Of a stretch of 64,000 nt of DNA, positions 8,269 through 16,857 are shown piece by piece. The notes under the pieces were generated by a model. That model did no database searches. It saw nothing but the letters and a program-made list of their open reading frames with translations, and was not told the DNA's origin. Source of the stretch: DTU024 sp964518875 (GTDB lineage: Bacteria; Bacillota; Clostridia; Christensenellales; Aristaeellaceae); contig CAZFHI010000001.1 in NCBI GenBank assembly GCA_964518875.1, positions 131,126-195,125 of the forward strand, given 5' to 3'. Both the position numbers and the translations under genes were made by a program. Every line of letters begins with the position of its first letter. The stretch's first letter is position 1.

Positions 8269-8951
8269 TGCAGGAATTTTTAGCAAACACTTTCCCAAAC
8301 GTCGCGCGAACCAACGCGGAGCTTATTAAAAGCGTATGGCAGACGCTTGAAATGACGCTTATAAGCGGGGCTATATCCGCCGTTTTCGGAATAATATTCG
8401 GCGTCCTGCTGACAGTATGCAAGCCTGTCGGCATAAAGCCGCAGCCTGTTATATACCAGATACTGGATAAGCTTATAAACATATTCCGTTCCATACCGTT
8501 TGTTATACTTATATCTCTTTTAATGCCTCTTACGAGGATTATAACGGGCACCGCCATAGGAACGACCGGCGCTATATTCCCGCTTATAATAGGCACTGTG
8601 CCTTTTTTCAGCAGGCAGGTAAACGCCGCCCTTGAAGAAGTGGACTCCGGCATGGTGGAAGCGGCGCAGTCCATGGGCTGCTCTACATTTCAGATAATAT
8701 GGCGCGTGCTCCTGCGCGAAGGCCGCGCGGGCATAGTGCGCGGAAGCACTATAACGGTAGTGAACCTTATAGGCCTTACGGCTATGGCGGGTACGGTAGG
8801 CGGCGGCGGGCTCGGCGACTACGCACTGCGCTACGGCTTCCAGCGCCGCATGTACGACTGCACCGTCGTAACAGTTGTGATTCTCCTGCTTTTAGTAACC
8901 GTGGCGCAGACCATAGGCAATACGGTAACGAGCAGGCTGAACAATAAATAG
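8268..8951 (+). CDS. metI: Methionine ABC transporter permease MetI
   Basis: This 227-residue integral membrane protein has about five hydrophobic segments and is normal in length for MetI. The EAA loop that contacts the ATPase reads VDSGMVEAAQSMGCSTFQII. The conserved GLTAMAGTVGGGGLGDYAL segment follows. It overlaps metN by one base and is followed by metQ after 22 bases, so it is the middle gene of a standard metNIQ operon. Confidence 0.95.
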   Translation: MQEFLANTFPNVARTNAELIKSVWQTLEMTLISGAISAVFGIIFGVLLTVCKPVGIKPQPVIYQILDKLINIFRSIPFVILISLLMPLTRIITGTAIGTTGAIFPLIIGTVPFFSRQVNAALEEVDSGMVEAAQSMGCSTFQIIWRVLLREGRAGIVRGSTITVVNLIGLTAMAGTVGGGGLGDYALRYGFQRRMYDCTVVTVVILLLLVTVAQTIGNTVTSRLNNK

Positions 8952-8973
8952 CAAAGCCAAGGAGGAATTGCCA

Positions 8974-9774
8974 ATGAAAAAACTTATCGCAGTCATTTTA
9001 GCACTCTTTATCCCTGTCGCAGCGCTCGCTGAAGAAGTAACGGTAAAAGTAGGCGTCGTGGGCGAAAACAACGAGCAGTGGGAGCAGCTTATAATCCCCG
9101 AGCTTGAAAAAGAAGGCATACATATAGAGCTTGTAAAGTTCAGCGACTATATAGTGCCGAACCAGGCGCTTTTTGACGGAGAAGTAGATCTTAACGCCTT
9201 CCAGCACAAGAATTTCCTTGCCAACTGGAACGAAACGTCAGGCGGAGACCTTGTCGCAATATGCGATACGCTTATAGCTCCTTTGTGCGTTTACTCTGAA
9301 AAAATAAACAGCCTTGACGAGCTTAAAGAAGGGGATTCCATAGCCATAATGAGCGACCCCGTAAACGAAGCCCGCGCGCTCAGGATGTTTGAAGGCGCAG
9401 GCCTCATAAAGCTTCGCGAAGATACAACGGAGCTTGCCACCGTCGCTGATATAGAAGAAAACAAGCTTAGCCTTAATTTCATCGAAATGGAAGCGGCGCT
9501 TACGCCATCAGCGCTGCACGACCCCGTTATAGCGGCGGGCTTCTTAAACGGCACGCACGCTAAAGACGCCGGCTACGCAAACGCCGACGCGCTCCTTGTA
9601 GAAAAATACGACCCGGAAAACAAGGATATGGCGGGCATAGTGAACGTTATAGCGGCTAAAGCTGACAGGAAAGACGAGCCCGCGTTTAAGCGCATTGTTG
9701 AAGTGTACCATTCAGAAGAAATGAGAACGCTGTTTGAAGAAGTATATAAGGACGTGTACATACCCGCGTTTTAA
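8974..9774 (+). CDS. metQ: Methionine-binding protein MetQ/NlpA family
   Basis: This 266-residue extracytoplasmic binding protein presents methionine to MetNI. The body matches the NlpA lipoprotein family: KVGVVGENNEQWEQL, DYIVPNQAL, DGEVDLNAFQH. The signal peptide is unusual. It ends AALAEEVTVK with an A-x-A signal peptidase I site and has no lipobox cysteine, so it would be released rather than lipid-anchored. The ATG at 8974 is chosen because GGAGG lies eight bases upstream; a TTG two codons earlier is too close to that site. It ends the operon, with a terminator right after it. Confidence 0.94.
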   Translation: MKKLIAVILALFIPVAALAEEVTVKVGVVGENNEQWEQLIIPELEKEGIHIELVKFSDYIVPNQALFDGEVDLNAFQHKNFLANWNETSGGDLVAICDTLIAPLCVYSEKINSLDELKEGDSIAIMSDPVNEARALRMFEGAGLIKLREDTTELATVADIEENKLSLNFIEMEAALTPSALHDPVIAAGFLNGTHAKDAGYANADALLVEKYDPENKDMAGIVNVIAAKADRKDEPAFKRIVEVYHSEEMRTLFEEVYKDVYIPAF

Positions 9775-9781
9775 AAGAAAA

Positions 9782-9813
9782 GCCGCTTGCATAAAAACAA
9801 GCGGCCTTTTTTA
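9782..9813 (+). terminator. Intrinsic terminator of metNIQ
   Basis: GCCGCTTG/CAAGCGGC is a perfect eight-base stem with an eight-base loop, followed by CTTTTTTAT. A second plus-strand hairpin with TTTTA (9910-9931) lies further on. Confidence 0.9.
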
Positions 9814-9879
9814 TACTTATTCCACTTTAAAACAGCCTAAATAATCGTTCCGGCTATCTTACTTATTATGTAATTAAAT

Positions 9880-9902
9880 ATAAAAATGCGGGATAACCCG
9901 CA
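9880..9902 (-). terminator. Intrinsic terminator of the L25/Ctc gene
   Basis: On the minus strand TGCGGG-TTAT-CCCGCA is followed by TTTTTATATTT, about 50 bases after the stop of the L25-family gene. Confidence 0.75.
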
Positions 9903-9949
9903 TAAATGGGCTTGCTGAAACGCAAGCTTTTAATTTAATAAAATATTTA

Positions 9950-10588
9950 TTATTCTTCAGGCTTTTCAGCTTCCGCTTCTTCGGAAACGGTTTCCTCTTC
10001 CTCAGCAGCTGTTTCTTCTTCCTCTACGATTTCTTTCTGGTAGCTTACAGTGAAGACGGTTTCGTCCGGGTCTTCCTCGGTGCTTATGCCTTCCGGAAGC
10101 TTAATGTCGCCTACGTTTATAACGTCTCCCGCTTCCATCTCGGAAACCTCTACATCTATGCTGTTTGGAATATCGTTTGGCAGGCCTTTAACAGTTAAGA
10201 GTTCCTTTATCTGCAGGAATTCGAGGTTGCGGTGCAGAACGCTTTCTCTTCCTACTGGCTGTATCGGCACATCCGCCGTGGTTACTTCCTTAAGGTTGAT
10301 ATGCTGGAAGGTTACGTCGAGCCATTCCTTGCTTACGGGCGTATACTGGGAAGCCTTGAGCATGCATGGGTAAACCTTGTCGCCGAGCTTCAGGTTGAAT
10401 ACGGACATACGGCCGTGCTCCGCTATGGCCTTAGTGAGCAGATCCTTTCTAACGCTGACGTTCAGGGGCTCTTCTCCCTTGGAAGAAATGGAAGCGGGCA
10501 GCCAGCCGTTCCTGCGAAGCTGCTTTCTTCCGCCCTTGGTAAGCGGAGCTCTTTCTTCTATTTCAATGTTTAAACTTTCTTTGGACAT
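9950..10588 (-). CDS. ctc: Ribosomal protein L25 / general stress protein Ctc
   Basis: This 212-residue protein binds 5S rRNA in the large subunit. The N-terminal L25 domain (about residues 1-92) contains GGRKQLRRNGWLPA. The TL5-type beta domain (about 95-185) has the conserved run DVEVSEMEAGDVINVGDI. The tail is a low-complexity Glu-rich stretch. The start is the ATG at 10588, with GAGGTG six bases upstream; in-frame codons further upstream are unlikely to be translated. It is monocistronic. Confidence 0.93.
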   Translation of the reverse strand: MSKESLNIEIEERAPLTKGGRKQLRRNGWLPASISSKGEEPLNVSVRKDLLTKAIAEHGRMSVFNLKLGDKVYPCMLKASQYTPVSKEWLDVTFQHINLKEVTTADVPIQPVGRESVLHRNLEFLQIKELLTVKGLPNDIPNSIDVEVSEMEAGDVINVGDIKLPEGISTEEDPDETVFTVSYQKEIVEEEETAAEEEETVSEEAEAEKPEE

Positions 10589-10650
10589 GTTTTTCACCTC
10601 ATTTATTTTGCGGCATACCGCCTGCCTGTGTCTTACAGGGTTGCCCGAAT

Positions 10651-10679
10651 ATAGTACCATATTTTTGCAAACTATGCAA
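10651..10679 (-). promoter_or_regulatory. Possible promoter of the L25/Ctc gene
   Basis: On the minus strand TTGCAT (10679-10674) and TACTAT (10656-10651) are 17 bases apart, about 60 bases ahead of the ATG. Both boxes are imperfect. Confidence 0.4.
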
Positions 10680-10718
10680 AAAAAATAAAAAAATTTATGC
10701 TGTAAAACATTCTCCTGT

Positions 10719-10747
10719 TTGTACGTCAAGGTTTTTTAGTGTAATAT
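10719..10747 (+). promoter_or_regulatory. Possible promoter of the AlaX-type gene
   Basis: TTGTAC (10719-10724) and TAATAT (10742-10747) are 17 bases apart and close to the GGAGG of the next gene. The leader would be very short. Both boxes match only partly. Confidence 0.4.
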
Positions 10748-10763
10748 TGTAACGGAGGGAAAA

Positions 10764-11960
10764 ATGACCGAAAAATTATATTATAAAAATGTAAATCAAA
10801 AAGAATTTGACGCTACCGTATTGGAATGTGAAACGCGCGGGGAAGACGTATGGCTTTTGCTAGACGCCACCTGCTTTTACCCTACCGGCGGCGGCCAGCC
10901 ATACGATACGGGAACGATTGAAACTGAAAATGTTAAAGCCAGCGTTTTGCAGGTAGAAATTTCAAATGATAATATATGGCACCGCGTGGACGCGCCGTTT
11001 AAAAAAGGCGCGCGCGTTCACGGGCAAATAAACTGGGAGCGGCGTTTTGACCATATGCAGCAGCACGCGGGCGAGCATATGCTTGCAGGCTGCATATATA
11101 ACTTATATAAGGGCGTTACGCAGGGCCTGCACTTGGGAGAAATTACATCCACAATAGACGTCGCCATGCCAGACGGCAGGACGCGCTTAAACGACGATGA
11201 AATACTGGAGCTTGAAATACTGCTTAACAGGCGCGTGCAGCTTGACGCGCCCATACGCTGCTGGTTCCCTGACGACGAAGAGCTTAAAACGCTGCCTCTG
11301 CGAAAGCCGTCAAGCGTTAAGGAAAACATACGCGTTGTCGCGGCTGGCGATTTTGAAATGGTTCCATGCGGCGGCACGCACCCTACAAGCACGGGGCAGG
11401 TAGGCCTTGTAAAGGTGCTTTCAACCGCTCCGTCAAAGGGTTTTATGCGCGTAAGCTTTGTTGCGGGCTTAAGAGCGACAAAATTTTTTAACAGCTTATA
11501 CAATGCGTCTGACAAAGCGTCGTCAACGCTTTCATGCAAGTTGGAGGATCTTCCGCAAAACGTTAAACAGCTCATTGACCGCGAAGACAATCTGAAGTTT
11601 GAACTAAGCGAAGCTCAAAAAGAAAAAGCGGAATATTTAAGCGAAACCTTATTTAAAAGCGCAGAACCAAAAGGCGAATATAAAATTATATGCAGGGAGC
11701 TTAAATCCGTCCCTTTAAAAAATCTGGCTTCAAACCTTATCAAAAACGAAAATACAGCCGTCATATTAAAGCAAAACAAAAACATACTATTCGCGCGCGG
11801 CAAACAAGTGCCCGTCGATATGTCCAAACTTCTTAGAAGCACAGGCTCCAAAGGCGGAGGCCGCGCGGACTTCGCGCAGGGTAAGGCTAACGAAAACTTT
11901 TCGCTTGAAAAAGCAAAAGATATGCTTTTAAATGAAATAAGCATGCAAAGCGGGAATTAA
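10764..11960 (+). CDS. Alanyl-tRNA editing protein AlaX-L with DHHA1 domain
   Basis: This 398-residue protein is related to the editing and C-terminal parts of alanyl-tRNA synthetase and should hydrolyse mischarged Ser- or Gly-tRNA(Ala) in trans. The editing-site zinc ligands are visible as His101/His105 in QHAGEHML and Cys202/His206 in CGGTHPTSTG. Upstream FYPTGGGQPYDTG matches the AlaX family start. The C-terminal half carries a DHHA1 domain ending in SKGGGRADFAQGKAN. It stands alone, with GGAGG before the ATG. Its presence matters because the AlaRS at 35451-37469 lacks exactly the DHHA1 region. Confidence 0.92.
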   Translation: MTEKLYYKNVNQKEFDATVLECETRGEDVWLLLDATCFYPTGGGQPYDTGTIETENVKASVLQVEISNDNIWHRVDAPFKKGARVHGQINWERRFDHMQQHAGEHMLAGCIYNLYKGVTQGLHLGEITSTIDVAMPDGRTRLNDDEILELEILLNRRVQLDAPIRCWFPDDEELKTLPLRKPSSVKENIRVVAAGDFEMVPCGGTHPTSTGQVGLVKVLSTAPSKGFMRVSFVAGLRATKFFNSLYNASDKASSTLSCKLEDLPQNVKQLIDREDNLKFELSEAQKEKAEYLSETLFKSAEPKGEYKIICRELKSVPLKNLASNLIKNENTAVILKQNKNILFARGKQVPVDMSKLLRSTGSKGGGRADFAQGKANENFSLEKAKDMLLNEISMQSGN

Positions 11961-12439
11961 CAGGCATAGTTTAGGCATAAAGGCAATTTATATATTGGTA
12001 ATTTGCAAAATATATTTTAATGCTTTAAATGTAGAACTCTTAAAATTCAGCCGGCCTTTAATGTAAATTTAAACAGGCTGTAAATATGCGTATCAGCATA
12101 AAATTATTAAGTTTTGTCCTTTTCCTTTTTATAACGCCGCCCACAAAAGCCTTAACAAAGGCGTCTTAGCTGTATATCGACACAGCGCCCGTTTGCGGTT
12201 TATCGAGGGACGTTTTCTATTAGCCGCTTACGCTAAATGGGCAAAAGAAGAATAACTTGCCGCGCAATACATAGCGACCATAGCTCTATTTGATTGTCCC
12301 AGCTGCGCTCAGTGGCTTTACGCGGCAGCGTCCTGATATCACACGCAACGCATAGATTGTCCCGGTTACACTCAGGGCTTTACCCCGTTATATTACTTTA
12401 CTTTGCTTATAATCTTAAGCGGTTTAGCTTTCATATAAA
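11961..12439 (+). other. Intergenic stretch with a short degenerate repeat, no gene seen
   Basis: No open frame with a ribosome binding site is visible in about 480 bases. Two related copies of an element starting GATTGTCCC occur at 12292-12323 and 12355-12386, 63 bases apart. They share GATTGTCCC, an ACTCAG/GCTCAG core and GGCTTTA. The word AACGCATAGAT (12347-12357) recurs at 52497-52507 in another repeat-bearing gap. A CAGCC/GGCTG pair near 12045-12082 could be a weak end signal for the AlaX-type gene. Confidence 0.5.
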
Positions 12440-12466
12440 AATACGAGCCGCACCGCGGCTCGTATT
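12440..12466 (-). terminator. Intrinsic terminator of enolase
   Basis: AATACGAGCCGC/GCGGCTCGTATT is a perfect twelve-base stem with a three-base loop. On the minus strand it is followed by TTTTATAT, about 60 bases after the enolase stop. The plus strand side is followed by TGTTTTT, so it may work both ways. Confidence 0.9.
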
Positions 12467-12528
12467 TGTTTTTCGCTTTAAGCTTTTGCAAGGCTTTTAA
12501 GCCTTACGGCTTTATTAAGTTTTAACTC

Positions 12529-13785
12529 TTATTCTTCGCTGTTAAGGTCTTCTTCTATGCGGAGAAGCTGGTTAAACTTCGCTACGCGCTCTGAACGTGC
12601 GGGCGCGCCGGTCTTTATCTGTCCCGCGTTTACGGCTACCGCAAGATCCGCTATGAAGCTGTCTTCCGTTTCGCCGGAGCGGTGGGAGATAACCGTGGTA
12701 TAGCCGTTTTCCTGCGCAAGGCGTATAGTGTCCAGCGTTTCGGAAACGGTGCCTATCTGGTTAAGCTTTATCAAAATGCTGTTCGCTATGCCGCGCTCTA
12801 TGCCCTCTGCAAGTATTTTAGCGTTGGTAACGAACAGGTCGTCGCCTACGAGCTGCACTGAATCGCCAAGCTGCTCGGTAAGCTCTTCCCAGCCTTCCCA
12901 GTCGCTTTCGCAAAGGCCGTCCTCTATTGATATTATAGGATATTTTTCAAGCCAGTCCGCATATATGGATATCATATCGGAGCTTGTCCTGCCATTTGTG
13001 TCGCCTTCAATAAAGTATTTGCCGTCCTTATAGAATTCGCTCGAAGCCGCGTCTATCGCTATGCAGATGTCTTCGCCGGGCTCGTAGCCGGCGGCCTTTA
13101 TGGCTTCTACAAGAAGCTGAAGCGCTTCCTCGTTGCTTTTAAGGTCTGGAGCAAAGCCGCCCTCATCGCCTACGCCTGTTGAAAGGCCCTTGCCCTTAAG
13201 CAGTTTCTTAAGGTTATGGTAGGTTTCAGCGCCCATCTGAAGGGCTTCTGAAAAGCTCTCGGCGCCTACCGGCATGATCATGAATTCCTGAAGGTCCACG
13301 TTGTTGTCCGCATGCGCGCCGCCGTTTAAAACGTTCATCATGGGAACGGGGAATTCAACAGCCTGAAGCCCGCCCAGATAACGGTACAGCGGTATTTCAA
13401 GCGCCTGCGCCGCCGCCTTGGCGACCGCCATGCTGACGCCAAGAAGCGCGTTCGCGCCCAGACGGCCCTTGTTGTCCGTGCCGTCAAGCTCTATTATCTT
13501 GTCGTCTATTGCGCGCTGGTTTAAAGCGTTCATGCCTATAATTACAGGGGCTATTTCGTTGTTTACGTTTTCAACAGCCTTAAGAACGCCCTTGCCAAGG
13601 AAACGGTCCTTGTCGCCGTCGCGCAGCTCTATCGCTTCCCTTGAGCCTGTTGAAGCGCCGCTCGGCACTGCGCCTCTGCCTAAAATTCCGCCTGCCAATA
13701 TAACATCTACTTCAACCGTGGGGTTGCCGCGGGAATCCAGAATTTCACGCGCTTTTACATCTACTATTGTGGTGTAATCGTTCAT
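12529..13785 (-). CDS. eno: Enolase
   Basis: This 418-residue glycolytic enzyme interconverts 2-phosphoglycerate and phosphoenolpyruvate. It begins with VKAREILDSRGNPTVEVDV. It contains the loops GRGAVPSGASTGSREA and NGGAHADNNVDLQEFMI, the metal ligand regions AIDAASSEF, SIEDGLCESDWEGW and QLVGDDLFVTN, and the enolase signature LIKLNQIGTVSET, followed by SHRSGETED. Length is close to the usual 420-430. It is a single-gene unit with its own promoter and terminator. Confidence 0.97.
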   Translation of the reverse strand: MNDYTTIVDVKAREILDSRGNPTVEVDVILAGGILGRGAVPSGASTGSREAIELRDGDKDRFLGKGVLKAVENVNNEIAPVIIGMNALNQRAIDDKIIELDGTDNKGRLGANALLGVSMAVAKAAAQALEIPLYRYLGGLQAVEFPVPMMNVLNGGAHADNNVDLQEFMIMPVGAESFSEALQMGAETYHNLKKLLKGKGLSTGVGDEGGFAPDLKSNEEALQLLVEAIKAAGYEPGEDICIAIDAASSEFYKDGKYFIEGDTNGRTSSDMISIYADWLEKYPIISIEDGLCESDWEGWEELTEQLGDSVQLVGDDLFVTNAKILAEGIERGIANSILIKLNQIGTVSETLDTIRLAQENGYTTVISHRSGETEDSFIADLAVAVNAGQIKTGAPARSERVAKFNQLLRIEEDLNSEE

Positions 13786-13836
13786 TTTATCACTGCCTTT
13801 CTCAATACTTTATGCACAAGCATAACATACGCTTAT

Positions 13837-13865
13837 AGCATAATGACAAACAGCTTTATTGTCAA
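13837..13865 (-). promoter_or_regulatory. Putative promoter of enolase
   Basis: On the minus strand a perfect TTGACA (13865-13860) and TATGCT (13842-13837) are 17 bases apart, about 50 bases before the enolase ATG. Confidence 0.6.
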
Positions 13866-13973
13866 GCAAAAGCGCTGTTAAAGCGGGCGGTATTCTGCCG
13901 CCGCGGGCTTTATGTTTCAAGCTTTCGCTTTTCCTTTCCGCGTGGTATAGTATAGTAGAATTAGGAGGTTTTT

Positions 13974-15491
13974 ATGATACGCTGCGATTTGGGGCGGGAC
14001 GCCTTTAAGAACCAGCTTATTGCGCAAAGCGGGTATGCGCCTTTGGAACAGCGCAAAGCGGAAACCCTGTTTTGCCAGGGCAACGGGTATTTATTTCTCC
14101 GCGGCAATTTTTGGGATAAAAGCGGCGGCAGTCTTTTCGCGTCCGGCTTTTACGATGAAAATAACAAGCCTTTTAATTTCGCCGATGCGTGCGGCGCAGA
14201 GCTTAAAGTAAACGGCAAAAAGCTTTCGGCTTCAAGCGAAAACGTAAGCGATTTCTTGCGCGTGTTTAACATGCGTGACGGCGAATTGCGGCAAAGCTTT
14301 ACATACAAGGACGAAAAATGCGCTTTAAAATGCGCGTACAGCCGCTTCGTGTCGCTTAAAAACGAGCACCTTGCAGCGTCACAGCTTAAGCTGCGCGTTA
14401 TCAGCGGAAACGCTGATTTAAGCGTTTCAAGCGGCATAGCGGCGCGCGGCGAAAGCCCTGTTAAGGCCTCCGCTTTTGACGACGGCATATTGCAGATAAA
14501 CTATATTTTCAAGGATAAGCGCAGGCAGGCTTCGATAAGCTGCGGGCACCGCTTTTACATAAATTCCGACCAGGTATTACCATCCCTGCATATAAAAAAA
14601 TCGCAATGCGAAATATCCGCTGAAGCGCGGTTCAGCCTTAGCGAAAATGATAGTTTTATTTTAGAAAAATTTTCCGCGATGCATACAGACAGGGATTTGC
14701 AGTACCGGGATATAAAAAATTTCAGTGCGTCCTTTGATTCCCTTAACAGCGCGCGGGAGGCGCTTGGCGAACGCTATATAAGTCATATGCTCGAAAGCCG
14801 CAGGCTTTGGAAAAGATATTTTGAAGACAACGGCGCGCTTATTAACAGCGCGCAGGGTTTGGACGAGCTGGCGCTGAATTTCGCCATATACTATTTAAAA
14901 ATAATAAGCCACCCATTTTATAAGGACCCTATCACAGGCGGCTTTTGTTTAAGCGCGGCGGATAATAAAGAATGTTCAAAAGATATTTTAGAAGCCTTGT
15001 CCCCCTATTATCTGTTAAGCTCCGGCATTGATTTAAGCTCAAGGGATAATTTGTATTTGCAGTATGTTAATTTGCTCAACAAAAGGAAATTCAAGCCTGA
15101 AAGCCTGTGCGAACGCTGTGTAGCGGAATACAGAGCGTTTAATACGGATAAGGCTGAAAAGCTGCTGAGCCGTATCGTCAACAGCGTTTTTGACGCGGGG
15201 CAGAAAACAGATACGTTGCATATATGCGGCGTATGGAGCTGCTTTGTTGAGGGCATAGCCGGCATAGGCTTATCTGACGGCATACTTGGCATTGCGCCCG
15301 CAAAACAAAGCCGCGTAAGCCTTTTGCAAATTCCCGTATGGCTTGGAAAAAGGCAGATACTAATACGCCTGGAAAAAGACGGTTTTTTTGTAATTGTTCC
15401 GGGAAATGAAAGCCTTGCCTTAAGCGTATACGGAAAAAGCGCGGCGCTTTCTCCAGGCATACACGGCTTCAGCTATAAGGAGCCGCTATGA
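13974..15491 (+). CDS. GH65-like protein lacking the catalytic core
   Basis: This 505-residue protein resembles family 65 glycoside phosphorylases (maltose/kojibiose phosphorylase) but is about 250 residues shorter. The N-terminal beta-sandwich (about 1-270) keeps recognisable pieces such as RKAETLFCQGNGYLFLRG. The C-terminal part retains THLIH-like THICG equivalents (TLHICGVWSCFVEGIAGI) and the closing jelly-roll. The middle (alpha/alpha)6 barrel is mostly gone. The usual GHVFWDTE loop is replaced by a short TGGFCLSAADNKE stretch, and no general-acid Glu block or Lys-Gln phosphate site is visible. The frame is open throughout, with AGGAGG before the ATG, so it is not an obvious pseudogene. 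It overlaps the riboflavin kinase gene by four bases. Function is unknown; a binding role is one option. Confidence 0.6.
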   Translation: MIRCDLGRDAFKNQLIAQSGYAPLEQRKAETLFCQGNGYLFLRGNFWDKSGGSLFASGFYDENNKPFNFADACGAELKVNGKKLSASSENVSDFLRVFNMRDGELRQSFTYKDEKCALKCAYSRFVSLKNEHLAASQLKLRVISGNADLSVSSGIAARGESPVKASAFDDGILQINYIFKDKRRQASISCGHRFYINSDQVLPSLHIKKSQCEISAEARFSLSENDSFILEKFSAMHTDRDLQYRDIKNFSASFDSLNSAREALGERYISHMLESRRLWKRYFEDNGALINSAQGLDELALNFAIYYLKIISHPFYKDPITGGFCLSAADNKECSKDILEALSPYYLLSSGIDLSSRDNLYLQYVNLLNKRKFKPESLCERCVAEYRAFNTDKAEKLLSRIVNSVFDAGQKTDTLHICGVWSCFVEGIAGIGLSDGILGIAPAKQSRVSLLQIPVWLGKRQILIRLEKDGFFVIVPGNESLALSVYGKSAALSPGIHGFSYKEPL

Positions 15492-15871
15492 ATCTTCCCA
15501 TAAAACTGCATGGAACGGTTGAGCAGGGCAAAAAAATAGGCAGGCGCCTGGGCTTCCCTACCGCAAACATCAAGTGCGAAAATAAAAATAGCTCCATACT
15601 TAACGGCGTATATATAGCAAGCCTTACCCTGCCTGAAGGCGCGAGCTTTAACGGCGTGGCGAACATAGGCGTTCACCCTACGTTCCCTGAGGGCCCGCCG
15701 ACTGTTGAAATACACCTTTTGGATTTTTACGGTGAAATATATGAGCGGCGCGTTACGCTTACGCTGCTTGAATACCTGCGTCCTGAGATTCGCTTTCAAA
15801 GCAGCGCGGCTTTGAAAAAACAAGTGTTTGAAGATATAGAAACCGCGAAAAAATATTTCGGCATTTCTTAA
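15488..15871 (+). CDS. Stand-alone riboflavin kinase domain
   Basis: This 127-residue protein matches only the flavokinase half of RibF and should phosphorylate riboflavin to FMN. The start KLHGTVEQGKKIGRRLGFPT includes the G-x-G-x-x-x-G-R-x-x-G-F-P-T-A-N signature (GFPTAN about 22-27). It is followed by GVANIGVHPTF, the PTVEIHLLDF strand and the E-x-L-R-P-E-x-x-F ending. The FAD synthetase half found in most bacterial RibF proteins is absent. It starts within the last codons of the GH65-like gene and is followed after 13 bases by the ADP-ribosylglycohydrolase gene. It may be a second, specialised flavokinase. Confidence 0.85.
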   Translation: MNLPIKLHGTVEQGKKIGRRLGFPTANIKCENKNSSILNGVYIASLTLPEGASFNGVANIGVHPTFPEGPPTVEIHLLDFYGEIYERRVTLTLLEYLRPEIRFQSSAALKKQVFEDIETAKKYFGIS

Positions 15872-15884
15872 AAGGAGGTTGCAC

Positions 15885-16676
15885 ATGTTAGGCGCGATAA
15901 TCGGCGATATAGCGGGCTCACGCTTCGAATGGCACAACATAAAAACAAAGGACTTTACGCTCTTTACCGAGCAATGCTTCCCAACCGACGACAGCATTAT
16001 GACGCTTGCCGTCGCTAAGGCCGTACTTGAAAAGGACAAAACGCAAAAAAGCCTTTCCAGCCTTTCAATAAAATATATGCAGGAATTTGGCAGGCGCTAT
16101 CCCCACGCCGGCTACGGCGTCCGCTTTGCCGAATGGCTTGAAAAGGACGACCCTGCGCCCTACAACAGCTTTGGCAACGGCGCCGCAATGCGCGTAAGCC
16201 CGTGCGCCTACGCGGCGAAAAGCCTTGAAGAAGCCGTAAGCATGTCCAATGAAGTAACGTCCGTAAGCCACAACCACATTGAAGGCATGAAGGGCGCTGA
16301 AGCGCTTACAGCGGCCGTCTACATGGCGTTAAACGGCAGAAGCGTAAGCGCAATAAAGGATTATATAGATAAAAACTACTACGAGATAGACTTTACGCTG
16401 GATCAAATACGCCCGTCGTATGCATTTGACGAAAGCTGCCAGGGCACAGTGCCGCAGGCGTTAGCCGCGTTCTTTGAATCCACGTCCTTTGAAGACGCCG
16501 TTAGAAACGCTGTGTCCCTGGGTGGCGACAGCGACACACTGGCCTGCATAGCGGCTTCAGTCGCAGGAGCCTATTACGGCATACCCGTATATATAAGAAG
16601 AACCGCGCTCAAGTTCCTGGACGATAACTTAAAAGGTGTATTGTTCGCTTTCGAGAAAAGATTTTTGCAGGCGTAA
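15885..16676 (+). CDS. ADP-ribosylglycohydrolase (DraG/ARH family)
   Basis: This 263-residue protein should remove ADP-ribose from modified proteins or hydrolyse related ADP-ribose esters. Binuclear metal-site motifs are visible: MLGAIIGDIAGSRFEW at the start, FPTDDSIMTLAV (the T-D-D loop), GNGAAMRVSP in the middle and GGDSDTLACIAAS near the C-terminus. I place the start at the ATG at 15885, six bases after AGGAGG; an upstream TTG abuts the ribosome binding site. It is the third gene of a short plus-strand operon. The natural target is not evident. Confidence 0.9.
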   Translation: MLGAIIGDIAGSRFEWHNIKTKDFTLFTEQCFPTDDSIMTLAVAKAVLEKDKTQKSLSSLSIKYMQEFGRRYPHAGYGVRFAEWLEKDDPAPYNSFGNGAAMRVSPCAYAAKSLEEAVSMSNEVTSVSHNHIEGMKGAEALTAAVYMALNGRSVSAIKDYIDKNYYEIDFTLDQIRPSYAFDESCQGTVPQALAAFFESTSFEDAVRNAVSLGGDSDTLACIAASVAGAYYGIPVYIRRTALKFLDDNLKGVLFAFEKRFLQA

Positions 16677-16769
16677 CGCGCGGAAAAATCCGCGAAAAAG
16701 GCTTAATGTTCCGCGCACAGTATAATTTATATATTTACAATATAATAATCTTTATTAACCCTTCGGCTC

Positions 16770-16798
16770 TTGACTTTTAGCGCCTTTTTCCATAAGAT
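16770..16798 (+). promoter_or_regulatory. Putative promoter of the oadG-oadB pair
   Basis: TTGACT (16770-16775) and TAAGAT (16793-16798) are 17 bases apart, about 60 bases before the OadG start. Confidence 0.5.
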
Positions 16799-16857
16799 TA
16801 ACACGATTTTACGGTTTACATATGCGCCGTATATATAAGCTGACAAGGAGCGACAAC

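Noticed and set aside
12294..12500. 68-codon open frame after the AlaX-type gene
   Set aside because: It has no ribosome binding site, overlaps the enolase terminator and covers the degenerate repeats.
16677..16700. Terminator after the ADP-ribosylglycohydrolase
   Set aside because: A CGCGGA/TCCGCG stem is present but is followed by A residues rather than T, so it is not a plus-strand terminator.
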